Shown here one piece after another: positions 58,433 through 64,000 of a stretch of DNA of 64,000 nucleotides. The notes beneath the pieces were generated by a model. That model made no database searches and was not told the DNA's origin. It was given only the letters and a program-made list of their open reading frames with translations. The translations under genes were made by a program, and so were the position numbers. The stretch covers positions 2,080,249-2,144,248 of the forward strand of contig NZ_CP156626.1 of assembly GCF_039852015.1 (NCBI RefSeq), written 5' to 3'. Position 1 is the first letter of the stretch. Each line of letters starts with the position of its first letter. Source of the stretch: Robbsia sp. KACC 23696. Its GTDB lineage: Bacteria > Pseudomonadota > Gammaproteobacteria > Burkholderiales > Burkholderiaceae.

Positions 58433-60967
58433 TCAGCGCGCGGACAATGGCCGCGTGGCGCCCGGCAGGATCGAGGCACCGAAATCGTCTATCAACGAGC
58501 GAACAAAAGCGTCATCGCGAATCGACGCCTCGGCGCGACGCTGCAATGCGGCCCGTTCCGCCGCGTAGACCGCGGCCGCCGTGCAATGCGCCGCGCCCAC
58601 TTCCACCTGTAACTGCACCTCGCGGCCCAGCCGGTCCAGGATGGCGGCGCGCACTTTCTCGACATGCGCACCGGACGCCAATGTCGTCACCGGGACGCGC
58701 AATTGCAGACGGTCCTGATCGACGGCGATCAATTCGCTTTGATGCGCGAGTTGCTGCGCCAACCCCTTGACGTCCAACGTCATCGCAAAGGCCGGCCAAT
58801 CCGACGCCACGCCAACCGCCGTCATCGGGATGCCCGGCGGGGGCGGCGGAATTTCCGCCGTGTTCAAGGCCTGCGCCGATCCTGCCCCGTCGCCCTGCCC
58901 CCGCTCACGCGCGCCCCGACTTTCACCGCCATGCGCGGCGCCCGTTACAGGGCGCGGTGCCTCGTCGGTCACCAGCAACGAAGGGCCCGAGCCCATCGAC
59001 GCGAGAAAAGCATCGGCGGCGGCGCTGTCCGGATCCTGCTGATCCTCCCATGGCGCCGGCATGCCGGACGTACGACCGGGACGCGCGCCGTCCGCTGCTC
59101 CGCGCTCCGGCGCGGGACGCGCTGCATCACGCGCCGATGGGGCCGACGGCGTCGGCGATGAAAGCGACGAAGGCGACGAAGGGGGCGCCTTCGTCGCGCC
59201 GGCAGCAGGCGGCCGGCGTCCCGTCGGCGCGGCAGTGGATGGACTGCGACGCAAGACACCAAGCGCTGCCAAAGCGGCGCGAGCACCAGACGCCGGTGAG
59301 GCAGACTCGTCGTCGGCTAGCGGCGCACGCGTCTGCGGTGTCGGCGCGACCGGGGTCGATGCGGAGGGTGACGGCGGCGTAACGGTATCGCCTTCGACAT
59401 CGGCTGCGCGCTGCGCTGGCGCATCCGTCGGCGGCACGGACGGCACGACGTCGGGCAACGCGGTATCGGCTTGCTCCGTTGCGGTCTCCGACGTCGGCGC
59501 CGGCGTCGCCTGCACTGCCGACGCTATTGCCGAGGGCTGGCGCATGGCGTCGCCTGTCGGTTCCGCGATGACGGCAGGCGTCGATGTTTCGACAGCGCTC
59601 GGCACGTCGATAAGGGCAGCCGTCTGAACCGTCGCAGGCGACGCTTTAGCGGCCCCGGCCGGCTCGCCGAATGCCCGCATCGTCGCCGCCGCATCGTCTT
59701 CGTCGTCAAGCGATGCCCGTGGCGCGACCGGTGCGGGTGTCGCCACCGCTGGTGCATCGGCTCGCGCCGAGGCGGCGGGCACCGATGCGGCTGCCGATAC
59801 CCCGCGTACCGCACCACCGCCGCTCGAGCCCACGCCGGCCGATGACGGCGATATGCCGCCGCCCCCGCCGAACGGCGTACCCGAGACCGGCCGGAATGCA
59901 AGCATGCGCAGCAGCGTCATCGTAAAACCGGCGTACTCGTCCGGCGCCAGCCCCATCTCGCTGCGCCCGATCGTCGCGATCTGGTAGTAGAGCTGAATCT
60001 GCTCCGCTCCCAAGGATTGCGCGAAGCGTCGGATATCGTCCGCCTCCGGCCATTCGGCCAGGACGGAACCCGGGGCACTCTGCGCCCAACCGATACGATT
60101 CAGCCATTGCGCCAAGTCCTGCAAGGCGGTCGAGAACGACAGACTGCGCGTTGCCATATCGTCGGCGACGGCCAGCACCGCGGCGCCATCGTTCGCGATC
60201 AAACCATCGAGCAACCGCACCAGATAATGTTGGTCCAGCGCGCCCAGCATGCCGCGCACGGCCTCGTCGCTGACCATGCCCGCGGCATACGCGATCGCCT
60301 GGTCCGTCAGCGACAATGCGTCACGCATACTGCCATCGGCTGCACGCGCCAGCAGACGCAAAGCCTGCGGTTCGAACGCGATTTGCTCCTCGCCCAGTAC
60401 CCGGCCGAGATGATCGACGATATCGTGCGCCGGCATCTGCTTCAGATTGAATTGCAGGCATCGCGACAACACCGTCACCGGGATTTTCTGCGGATCCGTG
60501 GTGGCGAGAATGAATTTGACGTGCGCCGGCGGCTCCTCCAGCGTCTTCAGCATGGCATTGAACGCGTGGTTCGTCAGCATATGCACTTCGTCGATCATAT
60601 AGACCTTGAAGCGCGCATCCACCGGCGCGTAGATTGCCCGCTCCAGCAAGGCCGCCATTTCATCGACGCCGCGATTGGATGCCGCATCCATCTCGACATA
60701 ATCGACGAACCGACCGGCATCGATTTCCGTACAGGCGCGACAGACACCGCACGGCTGCGAGGTAATACCCGTCTCACAATTCAATGCTTTCGCAAGGATC
60801 CGGGACAGCGTCGTTTTGCCGACACCACGGGTACCGGTGAAGAGATAGGCATGATGCAGCCGCTGTTGATCGAGGGCGTGCGTCAGCGCACGGACAACGT
60901 GATCTTGTCCGACGAGCGAGGGGAAATCCCGGGGCCGCCATTTGCGAGCGAGAACTTGGTAGGTCAT
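58433..60967 (-). CDS. dnaX: DNA polymerase III subunit gamma/tau
   Basis: The 844-residue clamp-loader ATPase has Walker [14 protein letters not shown], a zinc module ([16 protein letters not shown]), [22 protein letters not shown] (Walker B), and the SRCLQFNLK sensor. From about residue 365 to 680 it is a Pro/Ala/Ser-rich linker. The C-terminal tau domain ([19 protein letters not shown]...) is present, so full-length tau is made. I did not see an obvious poly-A slippery site for gamma. The minus-strand 4.5S RNA gene lies ahead. Confidence 0.96.
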   Translation of the reverse strand: MTYQVLARKWRPRDFPSLVGQDHVVRALTHALDQQRLHHAYLFTGTRGVGKTTLSRILAKALNCETGITSQPCGVCRACTEIDAGRFVDYVEMDAASNRGVDEMAALLERAIYAPVDARFKVYMIDEVHMLTNHAFNAMLKTLEEPPAHVKFILATTDPQKIPVTVLSRCLQFNLKQMPAHDIVDHLGRVLGEEQIAFEPQALRLLARAADGSMRDALSLTDQAIAYAAGMVSDEAVRGMLGALDQHYLVRLLDGLIANDGAAVLAVADDMATRSLSFSTALQDLAQWLNRIGWAQSAPGSVLAEWPEADDIRRFAQSLGAEQIQLYYQIATIGRSEMGLAPDEYAGFTMTLLRMLAFRPVSGTPFGGGGGISPSSAGVGSSGGGAVRGVSAAASVPAASARADAPAVATPAPVAPRASLDDEDDAAATMRAFGEPAGAAKASPATVQTAALIDVPSAVETSTPAVIAEPTGDAMRQPSAIASAVQATPAPTSETATEQADTALPDVVPSVPPTDAPAQRAADVEGDTVTPPSPSASTPVAPTPQTRAPLADDESASPASGARAALAALGVLRRSPSTAAPTGRRPPAAGATKAPPSSPSSLSSPTPSAPSARDAARPAPERGAADGARPGRTSGMPAPWEDQQDPDSAAADAFLASMGSGPSLLVTDEAPRPVTGAAHGGESRGARERGQGDGAGSAQALNTAEIPPPPPGIPMTAVGVASDWPAFAMTLDVKGLAQQLAHQSELIAVDQDRLQLRVPVTTLASGAHVEKVRAAILDRLGREVQLQVEVGAAHCTAAAVYAAERAALQRRAEASIRDDAFVRSLIDDFGASILPGATRPLSAR

Positions 60968-61161
60968 CGGCGAATTCTATCAGGATCGCCGTGCTCCGCC
61001 GCAGTCCGAACGCGGCAAACACGCACACGCGAAGACATTGATCGCCTCATACCCGACGCGAACGGACGTGCACCGTCGAAATCGCACGCGTGAAGACGCC
61101 AATGCGTAACGCCAAGCTAAAAATAAGGGGAATCAACGACAGAACAACGAAGGGGGAGGAG

Positions 61162-61261
61162 GTGACGAGCCGGACCCTCGGCACTGGTGGAAAGCGATCG
61201 TGGCTGCTTCGTTCCCGACCTGACCAGGTTAACCGCGCCGCCATGCGAGGAGGCCCGTCAC
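61162..61261 (-). ncRNA. ffs: 4.5S signal recognition particle RNA
   Basis: The minus strand contains the invariant SRP domain IV segment: CTGGTCAGGTCGGGAACGAA followed by GCAGCC. The ends GTGACGGGCC and GGCTCGTCAC base-pair. The RNA is about 100 nucleotides; the exact ends are inferred from that pairing, and the transcript may run a few bases further at its 3' end. A TGTTATACT extended -10 lies just upstream. It is located ahead of dnaX, as in related bacteria. Confidence 0.95.
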
Positions 61262-61266
61262 AAAAA

Positions 61267-61275
61267 AGTATAACA
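61267..61275 (-). promoter_or_regulatory. Extended -10 promoter of the 4.5S RNA gene
   Basis: TGTTATACT on the minus strand is TG-N-TATACT, six bases ahead of the inferred 5' end of the RNA. The -35 region falls around 61290, at the end of the response-regulator gene (stop at 61289), and is not a clear match. Confidence 0.65.
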
Positions 61276-61288
61276 CGACCCATCCGCG

Positions 61289-61984
61289 CTAGGCCAGCGT
61301 TTCCCCATCGAAATGCGCTTCGTGCACTGTCTCACCGGCATCGCGCGGCAATCCGAAGCTGTCGGTATCGCGTAGACAATCGGCCAGCTCGATCAGATTC
61401 GAGATGGCCAATTTGCGGAAGATATTGCGCTTATGGGCGCTGACGGTTTTGGGACTGAGACACAAGTCTCGCGCGATCGCCTTATTGGTATGACCGAGCA
61501 TCAGATTTTCCGCCACGCAGCGCTCCCGCAGCGACAGCGCGCAGGGCCGCGTCGCATGCGGTGTCAGCATCTGCTCCGCGCCCAGGCGAAAGCCCCAGGC
61601 TCGCCCCCGCAAGGCACCGTCCACGCCTTGGATCAACCGTTCCGGCGGATCCGTCTTGTAGATAAAGCCGTCCGCTTGCGCACTCTGCGCACGCCGCACA
61701 GGCAGCACGCCCTGATGGCGCGAAAACATCACGACCTTCGGCGGCGCCGGCAAGCGCTTGATCCGTCGCAACACCTCATAACCGTCGAGCCCGGGAAGAT
61801 CGATGTCGAGCACCACCAGATCCGGCTGACAACGCTGCACCGCCTGCCAACCCTGCTGCCCGTCCACCGCTTCCATGACGACGTCGAAACCGAATCGCCC
61901 GTGCCGGTGATTCTCGAGCAGCACACGTACTCCCAAGCGGATCATGTCATGGTCATCCACGATCACGACGCGTTTCCTGTCCAT
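61289..61984 (-). CDS. LuxR/NarL-type response regulator
   Basis: The 231-residue protein has a receiver (VVIVDDHDMIRLGVRVLL, phosphoacceptor in LVVLDIDLPGLDG, Lys in FIYKTDPPERL) and a C-terminal LuxR helix-turn-helix (LSLRERCVAENLMLGHTNKAIARDLCLSPKTVSAHKRNIFRKL). No kinase is adjacent, so its partner is unknown. The start at 61984 follows GGAGAG; the longer upstream open frame overlaps ribA and is not plausible. It sits between ribA and the 4.5S RNA gene. Confidence 0.92.
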   Translation of the reverse strand: MDRKRVVIVDDHDMIRLGVRVLLENHRHGRFGFDVVMEAVDGQQGWQAVQRCQPDLVVLDIDLPGLDGYEVLRRIKRLPAPPKVVMFSRHQGVLPVRRAQSAQADGFIYKTDPPERLIQGVDGALRGRAWGFRLGAEQMLTPHATRPCALSLRERCVAENLMLGHTNKAIARDLCLSPKTVSAHKRNIFRKLAISNLIELADCLRDTDSFGLPRDAGETVHEAHFDGETLA

Positions 61985-62192
61985 GCGTTCTCTCCAAGCG
62001 CCTCCCCGCCCGGATAGCAAACATACGAGGGCGGATGTCCTGACCGCAGGCCGTTGCACGGCGCCGCTAGGCCATTCGGCGAGTGTGCCACTCAGCCGAT
62101 TGGACAAACAAGATGGATAGAGCAGAACAGGTAGATGCCTAGTGCTTGAATGGGCCGAATCCCAATCGACAGCGACAATGTTAGGCCGAGCC

Positions 62193-62963
62193 TTAGAGCA
62201 ATGGACCGCCGAGCGCATCCAGCAAGTGGCCCATCCGCGCGCGCTTGGTTTCCAGATAGGCCTGGTTTTCGGGATTCGGCTCGATGGCGAGGACCACCCG
62301 CTCGATCACGTCGATGCCGGCCTTGCGCACCGCCGCGAGCTTCGTCGGGTTATTGCTCATCAAGCGCACCGCGCGCACACCCAGATCATGCAGAATCTCG
62401 ATGCCGGCCTGATAGTCGCGCGCATCGACGGGCAGACCGAGATCGGTGTTCGCATCCACCGTGTCACGCCCCTGATCCTGCAGCGCATAGGCGCGGATCT
62501 TGTTGACCAGCCCGATGCCGCGTCCTTCCTGCCCTCGCAGATAGACCACCACACCCCGCCCTTCGAGTTGAACGCGCGCCAAGGCACTGGCCAATTGCGG
62601 ACCGCAGTCGCAACGGAGCGAGCCGAAAGCGTCGCCTGTCAGACACTCGGAGTGCAGTCGCACCAATACGCCACCCGCGCCCGTTAAATCACCACGCGCG
62701 AGCGCGACGTGTTCCGCGCCCGTTACGAGGTCGCGGTAGACATGCCCGGTGAAATGGCCGTGCGCGGTCGGCATGCGCGCGGTCGCAACGCGCTCGACGC
62801 GAACCGTGTCCCGCGCGCCGGCATCGATGCCCGCTACCGTACCGATCTCAGGCCCGGCACCGCGGCCCTGCCCCGACTTCGCCGTCGGCGATCCCGTACC
62901 GCCGTCCATGCCGCTGTGCGCCGCCGACACCGGGGTCGGCCGCCCTTCGTCTATTGCTGCCAT
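62193..62963 (-). CDS. ribA: GTP cyclohydrolase II
   Basis: The 256-residue enzyme opens GTP in the first step of riboflavin synthesis. Zinc cysteines are in SECLTGDAFGSLRCDCG; catalytic residues lie in LRGQEGRGIGL; and the PTKLAAVRKAGIDV segment completes the family pattern. It is stand-alone, not fused to RibB. The first about 55 residues (Gly/Ala/Thr-rich) are beyond the family's normal start; the true start could be later. I do not see an FMN riboswitch ahead of it. Confidence 0.93.
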   Translation of the reverse strand: MAAIDEGRPTPVSAAHSGMDGGTGSPTAKSGQGRGAGPEIGTVAGIDAGARDTVRVERVATARMPTAHGHFTGHVYRDLVTGAEHVALARGDLTGAGGVLVRLHSECLTGDAFGSLRCDCGPQLASALARVQLEGRGVVVYLRGQEGRGIGLVNKIRAYALQDQGRDTVDANTDLGLPVDARDYQAGIEILHDLGVRAVRLMSNNPTKLAAVRKAGIDVIERVVLAIEPNPENQAYLETKRARMGHLLDALGGPLL

Positions 62964-63237
62964 ATATGCTGCCCTTGATTGCTGCGCTTTCCAGCCTGCG
63001 TCTTCCAGCCTGCTTGTTCAAAATGGGGCGCCGTCCAGTCGTCCTCACTTCCGGAACGCCAGCACGCCATTGCGTCAACCAGGATTATCCTCCGTCGGAG
63101 CGCGCGCGTGTCGCGCGTCCACCACATCAAGCCATTTGTAAGACAGAAGCACGCCCACCCGACAACGACGTCGCACCCCGCACGCGTACCCAGCGGGCGT
63201 TCCCAGAGGGCGGCCTGCGACAGATAGGCGCGGCGCG
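62964..63237 (-). other. Intergenic region between the NCS2 permease and ribA
   Basis: The 274 bases include a short direct repeat (TTCCAGCCTGC twice, near 62990-63012) and GATAAT-like hexamers but no clear promoter pair. It does not resemble the FMN riboswitch consensus. I see no gene. Confidence 0.45.
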
Positions 63238-64000
63238 CTACCCGGCGCCGAGATACGCGTATCGCAGCAGGAAAATGGCCGCGATGACCCAGACGGCAGG
63301 CGCGACCGTGCGCGCTCTGCCCGTCAGCAGCTTCAGCGCCGCGTACGAGATGAAACCGAAGGCGATCCCGTTGGCGATCGAATACGTGAACGGCATGGCG
63401 ACCACGGTCAGGATCGCCGGCACCGATTCGGTCGCATCATGCCAAGGCAGCTCGCCGATATCCCGCAACATCAGGCAGGCGACATAAAGCAGCGCCGGCG
63501 CCGTTGCATAGGCGGGCACCGCGCCAGCAAGCGGCGAGAAAAACAGCGCCGCCAGGAACAGCAATGCCACGACAACGGCCGTCAAACCCGTGCGACCGCC
63601 CGCTTGCACGCCGGCCGCACTTTCCACATAGGCCGTCGTCGACGATGTGCCCAGAACCGATCCGGCGACAATGGCCGCGCTGTCCGCAAACAGCGCGCGT
63701 CGCATCCGGCGGTCGGTCGGCGCGTCGCGCCCGGCTCCGGCCGGCACGCGCGGCATCAGGCCGGCGCGCTGCGCTACTCCCATCAGCGTACCGGTGGCGT
63801 CGAACAGCTCGACCAGGAAGAAAACCAGCACGACGTGCCAGATGCCGCCCGACAAGGCACCGGCGATATCTAATTTAAGAAACGTCGGCGCGATCGACGG
63901 CGGCATCGACACCAGGCCGTGAAACGTGTTCCCGCCGACGGCGAAGCTCAGTGCGGTGACCAGCAGAATGCCGATGAGAATCGCGCCGCGGATCTTCAAG
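63238..64000 (-). CDS. NCS2-family purine permease, C-terminal part (runs off right edge)
   Basis: At least 253 residues of a nucleobase permease are visible, with about six transmembrane helices. Key segments are FFLVELFDATGTLMGVA, with the substrate-site acidic residue, and GSVLGTSSTTAYVESAAGVQAGGRTG; these are typical of the adenine/guanine/hypoxanthine group (AzgA/GhxP). The N-terminal half is beyond the window, so codon one at the edge is not a real start. It is on the same strand as ribA. Confidence 0.9.
   Translation of the reverse strand, partial: LKIRGAILIGILLVTALSFAVGGNTFHGLVSMPPSIAPTFLKLDIAGALSGGIWHVVLVFFLVELFDATGTLMGVAQRAGLMPRVPAGAGRDAPTDRRMRRALFADSAAIVAGSVLGTSSTTAYVESAAGVQAGGRTGLTAVVVALLFLAALFFSPLAGAVPAYATAPALLYVACLMLRDIGELPWHDATESVPAILTVVAMPFTYSIANGIAFGFISYAALKLLTGRARTVAPAVWVIAAIFLLRYAYLGAG

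Noticed and set aside
58433-60967. Programmed frameshift in dnaX
   Set aside because: I saw no A-rich slippery heptamer with a following hairpin like that of E. coli in the linker-coding region.
62964-63237. FMN riboswitch ahead of ribA
   Set aside because: The conserved RFN-element core is not visible.
63999-64000. Apparent start codon of the permease at the window edge
   Set aside because: The protein clearly continues upstream beyond the window, since only about the C-terminal half of an NCS2 permease is present.

Overview
The window is a contiguous piece of a high-GC beta-proteobacterial chromosome. Gene content and order point to the family Burkholderiaceae (Burkholderia/Paraburkholderia/Robbsia-like): phaC-phaA-phaB-phaR next to rimO; ndk-rlmN-rodZ-ispG-hisS-yfgM-bamB-der-hfq-hflX-hflK-hflC followed by hisZ-purA; surE-pcm-nlpD-rpoS; and divergent rluD/bamD. 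The species cannot be named from the sequence alone. I see no insertion sequence, prophage, CRISPR array, rRNA or tRNA. One small RNA gene is clear, the 4.5S SRP RNA. Almost everything is core chromosome.

Layout. 1-6.4 kb: the start of an AsmA-family gene, then a three-gene red-light sensing cassette (heme oxygenase, bacteriophytochrome kinase, and a REC-PAS-kinase-REC hybrid) with overlapping genes. This is the main accessory element. 6.6-13.4 kb: a UvrD-type helicase behind a perfect LexA-type box, serB, metC with a long structured leader, an unknown lipoprotein, and rimO. 13.7-18.6 kb: the polyhydroxyalkanoate genes. 18.9-22.9 kb: pgeF-rluD, divergent bamD, and a second unknown lipoprotein. 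23-31 kb: a DinG/YoaA-type helicase coupled to an unknown secreted coiled-coil protein, then tex, then kup convergent to it. 31-49.5 kb: a long minus-strand run of housekeeping genes (phosphoribosyltransferase, purA, hisZ, hflC, hflK, hflX, hfq, der, bamB, yfgM, hisS, ispG, rodZ, rlmN, ndk). 49.8-57.3 kb: a BI-1/YccA membrane protein, a strong bidirectional terminator, then rlmD, a PolB-like exonuclease, rpoS, nlpD, pcm and surE. 57.4-64 kb: recR, ybaB, dnaX, 4.5S RNA, a LuxR-type response regulator, ribA, and the 3' part of an NCS2 purine permease.

How the genes fit together. In the phytochrome cassette the heme oxygenase makes biliverdin for the phytochrome. The phytochrome has no receiver domain of its own, so the neighbouring hybrid protein, which begins with a receiver, is the obvious partner. 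Envelope genes (bamB, bamD, rodZ, nlpD, asmA-like, hflKC) and stress genes (rpoS, surE, pcm, hfq) sit in their usual family positions. A recurrent oddity is that many otherwise ordinary proteins carry long low-complexity tails or inserts (PhaC, HflX, HflK, RpoS, Pcm, NlpD, RluD, DnaX, the phosphoribosyltransferase). Several intergenic regions hold unusually strong inverted repeats, notably three consecutive hairpin-plus-T-run structures between hflC and hisZ.
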